A program made the translations under genes and the position numbers. From contig NZ_KZ672952.1 in assembly GCF_002954775.1 (NCBI RefSeq), positions 500,883-564,882 on the forward strand: a stretch of 64,000 nucleotides of DNA. The letters run 5' to 3'. Within the stretch, counting starts at the first letter, position 1; every line of letters starts with the position of its first letter. The notes under the pieces were generated by a model. The model saw only the letters and a program-made list of their open reading frames with translations, made no database searches and was not told where the DNA came from. The DNA comes from Streptomyces geranii. Its GTDB lineage: Bacteria; Actinomycetota; Actinomycetes; Streptomycetales; Streptomycetaceae. Of the stretch, positions 16,493-24,618 are shown piece by piece.

Positions 16493-19400
16493 TCAGCCGT
16501 TGAACCGGTACGACCCCGCCCGCGCCCGGTACACCTTGTACGCGGCGCCTCCTGACGTGTCGTCACGGACGAAGGAGACGCCCCGGGGAGCAGTGACGGA
16601 CTTGCCCTGCGTGGGCACCCAGATCTCGGCGTCCGTGTTGTAGGGGACGGTCACCGCGAGGTCGATCCGGCCGTCCGCGCGGCGCCGCCACTCCGAGGAC
16701 ACCCTGCCGCGCACGGTGTCGATCGACGCGCTGACATGGTCGAGCGTCGCAGGCGACAGGTCGGTGTCCTCGACTCCCTTCGGCACCCGGCTGTTGACCA
16801 CCGCCGAGGGGATGCACGGGCGGATGCGCAGCGATTCGTACGCCGTCGCCGTCGGTCGGATGCCGGCCAGGCCCTGGTAGAACCAGGTGGCCACGTTGGA
16901 GCGGTAGTGGTGGTTGACCGAGAGCCGGTCGGTCCACTGCTCCCACAGCGAGGTGGCGCCCTTGGCGATCTGGTAGACGTACCCGGGCAGCCCGGTCTGG
17001 GTGACGGACCTCAGCGCGATGTCCGTGTAGCCGTACTCGCTGAGGATGTTGAACTCGTAGCGCGAGCCGTACATGTCGTTCTGGATGTGCTGGTCCGCTG
17101 CCACGATCCGGTCGGCGAGGAGCTTGGCAAGGGCCTTCTTGTTCTCCGCGACCGTCTTCGTGCCGGGCAGGTGGCGGGGGTCGGAGAGAGGCAGGTCCGA
17201 GCCGGGGACCAGGTCGAAGGCGATGGCCAGGGTGTTCTCGCTGGAGATGCTGCCCTGGGTGAAGCAACCCTGTGCGGCGTCCCAGTAGTTGGCGATGAAC
17301 GCCTTGCGCAGCGTGCGCGCCAACCGCGCGTAGTGCGCGGCGCGTTCGGTGCGGCCGAGGCGGTGGCCCACCTCGTCCATGTAGTCGCAGAAGTGGATGT
17401 AGAAGGCGAGGCTGATGACGGCGTTGCTGCCGGGGGCCTCGGCTCCCGAGTAAGCGCCCAGGGAGGCCTCGAACTTGTAGTCGTTCTCGGCGGTGAACAG
17501 CGTCTCGTAGTACTTGAGGAGCGTGTCCTGGTGGTCGTACAGCTCGGCGAACAGGCTGCTGTTGCCGTAGTACGTGTACAGCTCGCGCGGCATGACGAAG
17601 TACGCCGAGTCCCAGGCGGGCACCGCCTTCCAGGCCGCGTTCCAGCCGGGGGTGTGGTCGTAGCCGTAACCGCCCTTGGCGATGGGGAGGAACATGGGCA
17701 GCTGGCCGGTGGAGATCTGGGCGTCGGGGAAGTGGCGCAGCCAGTTGGTGAAGACGCCGTTGACGTCCCAGGTGAGGGACTCCGACTCGGAGCTGGCCAT
17801 GGCGTCGCCGGTCCAGCCGTTCTTCTCGCGGGACGGGGTGTCGGTGGGCTTCTGGACGAGGTTGTTCTGCTCGGACCATTCCAGGTTGCGCTGGAGGCGG
17901 TTGATCAGTGCGTTGTCCGTCGTGAAGGTGCCGGTACGGGCGAATCCGGTGCGGGCGACGCCGACGGTGAGCAGGTCCGCGTCCCGCTTCGCGTCGGGGG
18001 CGCGTCCGAGTACGGCCTCCAGGTTCATGACCTCCAGGTAGCGGAAGCCGAAGTGGCTGAACTGCTGCTCCCAGCTCTGCGTCGACCGCTTGCCGAGGGT
18101 GTAGTAGTGCGTCTGGAGGTTGGCGTCGTGCTGGAAGTTCTCCTCCTCGACGGAGAGCGGGGAGGCGGCCGTGCCGTCGCCGCCGACGATCCGGTTGCCG
18201 CCTCGGATGCGCAGGGTGAGGCCGTCCTTGCCGGGGCGGATGCCGGTGAGGTGGAGGCGGACGAGGCCGGTCAGGATCTGGCCGTAGTCCAGGACCCAGG
18301 TTCCCGAGCCGGGGGCGGTCTCGGTGACGGAGACCGGGCGCAGCGTCTGGTTGACGAGCACCGGTTCGGCCTCGTGGGCGCGCAGGACGGCGGGCTTGAA
18401 GCCGTCGGGGATCGTCGTGGCGGGGAGCGTGCCGTGGAACTTGGGCGAGGGGCCCGCACAACTGCCCGGCGGGATAAGGGCGGTTGCCGGGCGCCAGTCG
18501 CGGCCGGTGCGGTGGCCGGGTGAGCGCCACTCCCCCAACTCGTCGGCGCGGCGGGCGTCGTACTTCTCGCCGGAGTAGACGGAGTCGAAGGTCGTCGGCC
18601 CGTCCGTGGTGAGCCAGTCCTCGCCCGTGACGAGGGTGGTGGCGGAGCCGTCGGTGTACGTCACGACGAGCTTCGCGCGCAGCCGGGGCTGGCCGACGTA
18701 GGGGGCCAGCTGCCAGTACCACTCCTGGGGTGTCGTCACGCCGTACCAGCCGCGTCCGAGTTCGGCGGCGACGACGTTCTCGCGCCCGGCCTCCAGCAGC
18801 GCCGTGACGTCGAAGGTGTCGTACAGGACCGTACGGTCGTAGCTGCTCTGGTCGGTGAGCAGCCGGGGCACGTTGGTGCGGCCACGGTTCGCCCGCTTGC
18901 CGTCGACGGTGAGCGGGTCGCCGTTGACGGTGAGGGTGACGTTGCCCGCCGCGCTCAGGTGGAGGCGGGCCTTGGCTATGCGGCGGCCTCGGGGCAGGGT
19001 GAAGGCGCGGCGCAGCAGGGGGGCCGGGTTGGCGATCGGGAGCACGCTGTTCTTCGCCGGGATGTAGGGGTTCTTCGGCGGGAAGGTGAGGCCCGCGAAG
19101 GTGGCGATGCCGTTCTCGAAGGGGTTGGCGCCCGTGGTGAGGTCGACGGCGAAGTCGGCGGCGCCGGTGCCGGTGACCTTGGCGCTGCGGATGGTGGCGT
19201 TGGTGCCGCCGGCGAAGCCGAAGCTGCCGTGGCGGCGGATCTGGTCGCCGGTAAGGGTGCGGGTGTCGACCTCGACGCCGTTGACGGTGGTGGTCACGGT
19301 GAGCCCCTTGGCCGCGACCAGGACGGTGTGGTCGCGGGTGGCCCAGGTGTCCTTCGTCAGTCCGGTGGCGGCGGGGAGGGTGACCGTGCCGACGGGGACG

Positions 19401-20203
19401 CTACGGGTGCCGGCGGTGACGGGGTTGGTCTCGCTCTGCGGGTCGTAGTGGTCGACGCCCCAGTCTGGCTCGGAAGTACCGTCGTCGACCCAGGTGTTGC
19501 CGGCGTAGTGGCTGGTCCGCATGACGAGTTGCATGTCGTCGCCGGTCTGCCGAAGGGTCCAGACCAGGCCCTCGCCCCAGGTCTTGCCGATGGGTTCGGC
19601 GCGCAGCAGCAGGGACAGTCCGGCGGCAGGGTCCGTGCCGCCACGGAAGACGACGGTCGCGGTCAGATCCCGCCAGTCGTGGTCCTGCGTCTCCCGTCCG
19701 CCGATCCAGCGCGCGCCGGACCAGTCCTTCTCCCCCTTGAGCAGACCGGTCTCCCACATCGCGGGCTCGCTCCAGCGCCCGGACGCGCCCTTGTCGTCCC
19801 AGGTCCGCACCTGCCAGTAGTAGGCCTGCTCCGACCGCAGCGCCCGGCCCCCGTAGGCCACCTCGGTGCTGTTCGAACCCGCCGAGCCCGCCACCTTGCC
19901 GCTGTGCCAGACATCGGCCTTGCCGGGTCTCGTCCCGACCTGGATCTCGTACGCCGTCTGCCGGGCCACCGGGGGCACCCAGCTGAACGCCGGTGCGGTC
20001 TGCGTGCCCAGGGGTGCGACACGCGAGTTGACCTGGGGGTTCACGGGTGCGGAGCCGTGCCCGCCCGAGGCCGCCGGTCGCGTGCCGCCGCCCGCCACGG
20101 CGTTCGGCGCGGCGGCGAGGGGCAGCGAGGCCCCGGCTGCAGCGGCCGTCACGATGCCGATCATCTGTCGGCGGCTCCACGCACTGCTGTTCTCATCGGC
20201 CAC
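16493..20203 (-). CDS. Secreted alpha-L-rhamnosidase, GH78
   Basis: A 1236-residue enzyme with a twin-arginine signal (SRRQMIGIVTAAAAGASLPL). An Ig-like Rha78 N-domain is followed by a lectin-like insert of about 150 residues (from DLTATVVFRGG). A beta-sandwich with LGRGWYG comes next, then the (alpha/alpha)6 catalytic barrel. The general-acid region DTPSREKNGWTGDA and the later LWEQWTDR...NHHY region match GH78. It releases terminal rhamnose from glycans or plant glycosides outside the cell. I chose the GTG at 20203, with AAAGGA upstream; earlier in-frame codons lie in the operator region. A LacI-like operator lies 77 bases upstream. Confidence 0.92.
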   Translation of the reverse strand: MADENSSAWSRRQMIGIVTAAAAGASLPLAAAPNAVAGGGTRPAASGGHGSAPVNPQVNSRVAPLGTQTAPAFSWVPPVARQTAYEIQVGTRPGKADVWHSGKVAGSAGSNSTEVAYGGRALRSEQAYYWQVRTWDDKGASGRWSEPAMWETGLLKGEKDWSGARWIGGRETQDHDWRDLTATVVFRGGTDPAAGLSLLLRAEPIGKTWGEGLVWTLRQTGDDMQLVMRTSHYAGNTWVDDGTSEPDWGVDHYDPQSETNPVTAGTRSVPVGTVTLPAATGLTKDTWATRDHTVLVAAKGLTVTTTVNGVEVDTRTLTGDQIRRHGSFGFAGGTNATIRSAKVTGTGAADFAVDLTTGANPFENGIATFAGLTFPPKNPYIPAKNSVLPIANPAPLLRRAFTLPRGRRIAKARLHLSAAGNVTLTVNGDPLTVDGKRANRGRTNVPRLLTDQSSYDRTVLYDTFDVTALLEAGRENVVAAELGRGWYGVTTPQEWYWQLAPYVGQPRLRAKLVVTYTDGSATTLVTGEDWLTTDGPTTFDSVYSGEKYDARRADELGEWRSPGHRTGRDWRPATALIPPGSCAGPSPKFHGTLPATTIPDGFKPAVLRAHEAEPVLVNQTLRPVSVTETAPGSGTWVLDYGQILTGLVRLHLTGIRPGKDGLTLRIRGGNRIVGGDGTAASPLSVEEENFQHDANLQTHYYTLGKRSTQSWEQQFSHFGFRYLEVMNLEAVLGRAPDAKRDADLLTVGVARTGFARTGTFTTDNALINRLQRNLEWSEQNNLVQKPTDTPSREKNGWTGDAMASSESESLTWDVNGVFTNWLRHFPDAQISTGQLPMFLPIAKGGYGYDHTPGWNAAWKAVPAWDSAYFVMPRELYTYYGNSSLFAELYDHQDTLLKYYETLFTAENDYKFEASLGAYSGAEAPGSNAVISLAFYIHFCDYMDEVGHRLGRTERAAHYARLARTLRKAFIANYWDAAQGCFTQGSISSENTLAIAFDLVPGSDLPLSDPRHLPGTKTVAENKKALAKLLADRIVAADQHIQNDMYGSRYEFNILSEYGYTDIALRSVTQTGLPGYVYQIAKGATSLWEQWTDRLSVNHHYRSNVATWFYQGLAGIRPTATAYESLRIRPCIPSAVVNSRVPKGVEDTDLSPATLDHVSASIDTVRGRVSSEWRRRADGRIDLAVTVPYNTDAEIWVPTQGKSVTAPRGVSFVRDDTSGGAAYKVYRARAGSYRFNG

Positions 20204-20279
20204 GGCTCGGATTCCTTTCGTCTGCGCATCGCGCCGGGACAGGGGTGTCCCTCCCCCGTCAGGCGACGACGGCTGGCAC

Positions 20280-20291
20280 TGAAACGATTCA
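20280..20291. promoter_or_regulatory. LacI-family operator upstream of the rhamnosidase gene
   Basis: TGAAACGATTCA differs at one base from the symmetric TGAAACGTTTCA element found before many Streptomyces glycoside hydrolase genes. No LacI gene lies nearby, so the repressor would act in trans. Confidence 0.55.
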
Positions 20292-20559
20292 ATATCTTCC
20301 AAGTGGAAAGCTTATGAACAACCTCGGCCGAAACACAATGGTCTGGGGCTGGAATGAGTCGCGGCGCGCTCGGCGACGGCAGCATGCGGACGCATTCGGG
20401 TTGGAGCAGAAGAACGCCGGGCAGCCAGTCGGCTCCGGGACCGGTGTCGTCGTCCGGTGTCGAAGTCGAGATGCAACACACCTGCGGCTGAACGGAGTTA
20501 CCGGAGTCAGGCGACGCCGGGCCTCGGCCGGATCGGGCGGGCCGTGCTGTGGCCGCCCG
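20292..20559. other. Intergenic region, no gene seen
   Basis: A minus-strand frame of about 100 codons crosses this stretch. It lacks a ribosome site, has no recognisable domain and overlaps the rhamnosidase gene start, so I do not call it. No RNA element is visible. Confidence 0.4.
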
Positions 20560-21063
20560 TCACCCGGCGTCTTCGCGCAGCGCCTTGTCGATCAGGCTCA
20601 GCGCGTCCGTGAAACGGGCGTAGTCGTCGGGCGTCAGTGGTCCGACGAAGAACTCCTCCACCACGCGGGCATGGATGGCCGCGCCGCTCAGGAACGCCGT
20701 ACGGCCCTCGGCGGTCGGTTCCACCAGGGCCACCCGTCGGTCGCCGGGCGAGGATGCTCGCCGGACCAGGCCCGCCGCCTCCATCCGGTCGATCAGCCGG
20801 GTGGTGCCGCCGCTGGTCAGGGTGAGGTCGTCGGCCAGTCGACGCTGGGAGACCTCCTCGCCGGGCTGCCGGCAGAGCCGGATGAGCACTTCCAGCATGG
20901 TGTGGCTGATCCCGCACTCCCGCCGGAGGGCGGCGTCGATCCGCTGTTCCAGGCGGGTGGCGGACTTGATCAGAAGCCCGAAGTCGCGCACGACCCGACT
21001 GCCGGCGGCGCGAGCGGCGGCTTCCTCGTCGTCCTGTCGGTGCGTGGCGTCCATTGCGCCCAT
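20560..21063 (-). CDS. MarR-family transcriptional regulator
   Basis: A 167-residue winged-helix regulator. The recognition region reads RRLADDLTLTSGGTTRLIDR and the wing RRASSPGDRRVALVEPT, with DxR typical of the family. The start may be the ATG at 21063 or the one nine bases later. It is divergent from a PLP decarboxylase gene, and a 27-bp near-perfect palindrome lies between the two starts. It therefore very likely represses itself and the decarboxylase gene. The effector is unknown. Confidence 0.88.
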   Translation of the reverse strand: MGAMDATHRQDDEEAAARAAGSRVVRDFGLLIKSATRLEQRIDAALRRECGISHTMLEVLIRLCRQPGEEVSQRRLADDLTLTSGGTTRLIDRMEAAGLVRRASSPGDRRVALVEPTAEGRTAFLSGAAIHARVVEEFFVGPLTPDDYARFTDALSLIDKALREDAG

Positions 21064-21097
21064 TTTACTGCCATCTCACCTGCTGCCACCTCAATCA

Positions 21098-21124
21098 CTG
21101 AGCAGTCAGTTGCTGACTACTCAG
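21098..21124. promoter_or_regulatory. MarR operator palindrome
   Basis: CTGAGCAGTCAG-TTG-CTGACTACTCAG: 12-base arms with one mismatch about a 3-base centre. It lies in the divergent spacer between the MarR and decarboxylase genes. Confidence 0.7.
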
Positions 21125-21194
21125 CGAACTCGTATCGTGTGTGGCCACCCCACCGGCGAGCACGAGAACGAGAACAAGAGGGAGCGGGAGATCA

Positions 21195-22559
21195 GTGGAT
21201 CTGCAGCACTGGCTCGGCCGAGCCACTCACGCGATACAGGACTGGGCCGACACCTTCGGTCCCTACGAGCAGCACCCGGCCCTCCGGGTGGACGACGAGC
21301 GCCTCGCCGCCGTCTTCGAGGAGTTCACCGGGCGACTCACGGACAACTACCCGTTCTTCCACCCTCGTTACGCGGGCCAGATGCTCAAGCCCCCGCACCC
21401 CGCAGCCGTGGTCGGCTATGTCACCGCGATGCTGATCAACCCCAACAACCACGCCCTGGACGGCGGTCCCGCCACCGCTGCGATGGAACGCGAGGCCGTC
21501 GCCCGACTCGCCACGATGTTCGGGTACGACACCCACCTGGGGCATCTCACCACCAGCGGCACCATCGCCAACCTCGAAGCCCTGTTCGTCGCCCGCGAAC
21601 TCCACCCGGGCCGGGGCATCGCCCACAGCGCGGACGCCCACTACACGCACGGCCGCATGTGCCATGTCCTCGGCATGAAGAGTCACCCGGTGCGCACGGA
21701 CAGCCGGGGCCGGCTCGACCTCGACGCGCTGGAGGAGGTGCTGCGCACCGGTGAGGTCGGCACGGTCGTCGTCACCACCGGCACCACCGGGCTCGGCGCG
21801 ATCGACGCCGTCCACGAGGTGCTGCCGATCGCCGAGCGGCACGGCGTCCGCGTCCATGTCGACGCGGCCTACGGCGGCTTCTTCACCCTGCTCGCCGGTG
21901 CCGAGGGGCTCGCCGGTCTCCCGCCCGAGCCCTGGCGGGCCGTCGCGCGCTGCGACTCGATCGTCGTGGACCCGCACAAGCACGGCCTCCAGCCCTACGG
22001 CTGCGGTGCCGTCCTCTTCCGCGACCCCGAGGTGGGCCGCTTCTACCTCCACGACTCGCCCTACACCTATTTCACCTCCGCCGAACTCCACCTCGGCGAG
22101 ATCAGCCTGGAGTGCTCACGCGCCGGTGCCTCGGCCGCCGCGCTGTGGCTGACCTTCCAGCTTCTCCCGCCCACCCCCGACGGACTCGGCCAGGTCCTCG
22201 CGGCAGGCCGGCGTGCGGCCCTGAACTGGGCCGAACTCATCGACGCATCAGAGCACTTGGCGCTCTACCAGCCGCCTGAACTGGACATCGTCAGCTACTT
22301 TCCCACCACCGGACCGGCCACCCTGACCGGCATCGACGCCGCGTCCGCGCGCATCCTCACCGACGGGATGACCGGCCCCGACCCGGTGTTCCTGAGCACC
22401 TTCCGGGCGGACCGCGAGGCCTTCGCCGTACGCCTTCCCGGGGTCACCGCCGACGCGGACGGTGCCCGGATTCTCCGTAGCGTGCTGATGAAGCCGGAGT
22501 CCGAGCACCACGTCGAGCGGTTGCACGCACGGGTGGAGCAGCTCGCCAAGTCCCGCTGA
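21195..22559 (+). CDS. PLP-dependent decarboxylase (group II, aromatic/acidic amino acid type)
   Basis: A 454-residue fold-type I PLP enzyme. The cofactor lysine is in VDPHKHGLQPYGCG, and the conserved Asp is in VHVDAAYGGFF. HLTTSGTIANLEAL is the phosphate-binding loop. The N-terminal FHPRYAGQMLKPPHPAAVVG resembles the substrate-loop region of group II decarboxylases. A decarboxylase acting on an amino acid is most likely; the substrate cannot be read from sequence. The start is a GTG just after GGGAG. The divergent MarR gene and shared palindrome indicate control by an amine or phenolic compound. Confidence 0.8.
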   Translation: MDLQHWLGRATHAIQDWADTFGPYEQHPALRVDDERLAAVFEEFTGRLTDNYPFFHPRYAGQMLKPPHPAAVVGYVTAMLINPNNHALDGGPATAAMEREAVARLATMFGYDTHLGHLTTSGTIANLEALFVARELHPGRGIAHSADAHYTHGRMCHVLGMKSHPVRTDSRGRLDLDALEEVLRTGEVGTVVVTTGTTGLGAIDAVHEVLPIAERHGVRVHVDAAYGGFFTLLAGAEGLAGLPPEPWRAVARCDSIVVDPHKHGLQPYGCGAVLFRDPEVGRFYLHDSPYTYFTSAELHLGEISLECSRAGASAAALWLTFQLLPPTPDGLGQVLAAGRRAALNWAELIDASEHLALYQPPELDIVSYFPTTGPATLTGIDAASARILTDGMTGPDPVFLSTFRADREAFAVRLPGVTADADGARILRSVLMKPESEHHVERLHARVEQLAKSR

Positions 22560-22589
22560 GTTCGCGGGAGTTGCCGGGTGCCGGCCGCC

Positions 22590-23234
22590 TCAGTAGGCGA
22601 CGGTGAAGCGGGTCTGGCGGTGGGCGGGCTCGTCTATCTCGTCGACGAAGGCGATGGCATAGTCCGCGCCGGAGATGAAGGACTTGCCGTCGGCGTCGGA
22701 GAGCAGCACGTCACCGCCGAGACGGAAGACGCCGGTGCGTTCGCCGGGGACCCAGGCGCCGAACTCGGCGGCGGGGCTGACGTAGAACCAGTGCGCGGCC
22801 GTGTCCGCGTCCCGCAGTGCGCCGAGGGCCTGGGCGTGCGAACCGGCCTCGGCCTTGTAGGCCTCCGGGAAGTCGGGCGAGTCGATCAGCCGCGGCCCGC
22901 CGTCGGTCGCGTGCAGGCTGCCCGCGCCGCCGACCACGCCGATGCGGGCATCGCCCTCGGCAGCGGCGGCGAGGAGGGCGGGGACGAGCGGGAGCAGGAA
23001 CGGTTCGCCGTCCACGGTGCCGCGGACCGCGACGACCAGGACGTCGGACTTGGCCGCCAGGTCGCGCACCAGCGCCTCGTCGTCGAGGGAGCCGGCGACC
23101 GGGGTGACGCCCGGGCGGGCCTCGGCGGAGCCGGTGCGGTTGACCGCGATGACCTCGTGGCCGCGCCGCAGGGCCTCGTCGGTGATGTGGCCGCCGGCGT
23201 AACCGGTGGCGCCGAAGACGGTGATGATCGCCAT
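22590..23234 (-). CDS. NAD(P)-binding atypical SDR (YwnB/NmrA-like)
   Basis: A 214-residue Rossmann protein. The dinucleotide motif is VFGATGYAGGHI near the N-terminus. VVAVRGTVDG and VVGGAGSLHATDGGPRL follow. It lacks the classical YxxxK pair, which fits atypical SDRs. In Bacillus the homologous pair is ywnA (Rrf2) with ywnB; here too an Rrf2 gene is divergent from it. It probably reduces an oxidised or electrophilic compound, or senses NAD(P)H. The role is not established by the sequence. Confidence 0.8.
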   Translation of the reverse strand: MAIITVFGATGYAGGHITDEALRRGHEVIAVNRTGSAEARPGVTPVAGSLDDEALVRDLAAKSDVLVVAVRGTVDGEPFLLPLVPALLAAAAEGDARIGVVGGAGSLHATDGGPRLIDSPDFPEAYKAEAGSHAQALGALRDADTAAHWFYVSPAAEFGAWVPGERTGVFRLGGDVLLSDADGKSFISGADYAIAFVDEIDEPAHRQTRFTVAY

Positions 23235-23256
23235 GGGGGGGGCTCCCTCGATGTTT

Positions 23257-23290
23257 CTGTAACTGCGTCGCTTACGAATCTAACTGTAAC
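23257..23290. promoter_or_regulatory. Direct repeats in the Rrf2/SDR spacer
   Basis: CTGTAAC occurs at 23257-23263 and again at 23284-23290, 27 bases apart. Both lie in a locally T/A-rich spacer between the divergent genes, so they are candidate Rrf2 or core-promoter sites. Confidence 0.4.
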
Positions 23291-23332
23291 AGCAGCAGGC
23301 ACGATTTATGCCACGGGCCGTACCATGAGGGC

Positions 23333-23770
23333 ATGGCACAGCCCACGAACACCCAGTTCGCGGTCGGCGTTCATCTGCTCACCCTGCTGGCCGCCAAGCC
23401 CGGCGAATGGCGGGACTCGCAGTCACTCGCCGTCAGCCCCGCGACCAACGCCGCGCACGCCCGGCGCATCCTCGGCCAGCTGCGCGCGGCCGGGCTGGTG
23501 CGCTCACAGCCGGGGCCACGCGGTGGCTGGATGCTCGAACGCGAGGCCGCGCAGATCGACCTCGCGGCGGTGTGGCTCGCCCTCAACGGCGAGGACCCGG
23601 TCCTCGGCATGCACGTCCCGAAGCCCGACTGCGGCGCCGGCCAGCGCGTTCACGACAGCCTGCTCGCCCTGGACCGACGCGCGCGCCGCGCCCTGCTGGC
23701 CGAACTGGCACAGAGCACGGTCGCCGACGTGCTGCGCGCGGACGGCGCGATGGTGGCCGACGGGGGCTGA
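23333..23770 (+). CDS. Rrf2-family regulator (YwnA-like)
   Basis: A 145-residue Rrf2 protein. The winged helix includes SPATNAAHARRILGQLRAAG and the glycine-rich wing SQPGPRGGWMLER. Only one cysteine is present (KPDCGAG), so it lacks the three-Cys iron-sulfur site of IscR/NsrR and probably uses a thiol or no cofactor. It is divergent from the YwnB-like reductase gene, which is its likely target. Confidence 0.85.
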   Translation: MAQPTNTQFAVGVHLLTLLAAKPGEWRDSQSLAVSPATNAAHARRILGQLRAAGLVRSQPGPRGGWMLEREAAQIDLAAVWLALNGEDPVLGMHVPKPDCGAGQRVHDSLLALDRRARRALLAELAQSTVADVLRADGAMVADGG

Positions 23771-23793
23771 GGCCCTCCCTGGTCGGCGGTCGG

Positions 23794-24564
23794 TCACTTG
23801 TCCGGCCTGGACTGCCACGCCGTCTCCACCGCGTCCGCGAGGGCTTCTCCCTTCGCGAAGCCGTAGTACGCGGCGAACTGCAGCACGATCTCGTCCAGCT
23901 CCTCCTTGGTGAGGTCCCCGGAGTGCAGCGCGGCGGTGACGTGGGTGCGCAGCGGGAGGGGTGAGTCGTCGAGGGCCACGCCGGCGACCGTGATGATCCG
24001 GCGTTCCCTGCGGGTCAGGCCGGGGCGCTGCCAGACGTGGCCGAAGACGAAGCCGAGGATGCCGGCTTGGCGGTACGGGGAGTTGGGTGGCGGTGCGGGC
24101 AGCAGGTTGACGTCGGTGAACTCCTCGACGCCACGCTTGAGTCGCTCGTCCCATGCTCCAGGGCCGAGGGTGTCGTCGGTCAACTGCGGCCAGGGCGGGG
24201 TCTGTTGGCCGCGTTCCCGGTGGATCCGGTCCCACTGGCGGGCGATGGCGCCCTCCAGGTGGGACGCCTTGGGCCAGCCGCAGTAGACGGCGAAGTGCAG
24301 GACGAACTCCAGCATGGCTTCGAGGTCGATGTCGCCGGTCGCGAGCGCCGCGTGGACGTGGTCCTCGATGGGCTGAGGGGAGTCGGCGGCGGCCACACAC
24401 GTCAGGGTGACCCAGCGGCGGTCGCGGCGGGCCAGGCCGGGGCGTGACCAGACCTCGCCGTAGAGGAAGTCGCGTGCGGCGCGGCCGAACGGGGTGGATG
24501 TTGTGGGTGATCGGTGGGCGGGCAGTACCTCTGCCAGGGTGCGAGACGCGGGCGTCTCGTCCAT
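23794..24564 (-). CDS. Carboxymuconolactone decarboxylase family protein, two CMD repeats
   Basis: A 256-residue protein with two AhpD-like helical repeats (about residues 25-110 and 150-245). Each has the family pattern RDRRWVTLTCVAAADS or RERRIITVAGVALDDS, followed by HVxAAL and an FAxYxG segment. Neither repeat has CxxC, so peroxidase-type AhpD activity is unlikely. Ring-opening decarboxylation as in PcaC, or a scaffold role, is possible. AGGAGG precedes the ATG. It follows the aldehyde dehydrogenase gene by about 54 bases on the same strand and is probably the last gene of that operon. Confidence 0.8.
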   Translation of the reverse strand: MDETPASRTLAEVLPAHRSPTTSTPFGRAARDFLYGEVWSRPGLARRDRRWVTLTCVAAADSPQPIEDHVHAALATGDIDLEAMLEFVLHFAVYCGWPKASHLEGAIARQWDRIHRERGQQTPPWPQLTDDTLGPGAWDERLKRGVEEFTDVNLLPAPPPNSPYRQAGILGFVFGHVWQRPGLTRRERRIITVAGVALDDSPLPLRTHVTAALHSGDLTKEELDEIVLQFAAYYGFAKGEALADAVETAWQSRPDK

Positions 24565-24618
24565 TGAGGCCTCCTGGGGCGGGAGTTGAAGGGCGCGTGC
24601 CTACCGTGCATGCCGTGC

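Noticed and set aside
20161..20481. A 106-codon minus-strand frame starting MCCIST as a leader peptide or small gene
   Set aside because: It overlaps the rhamnosidase signal region in another frame, has no ribosome site and no recognisable domain.
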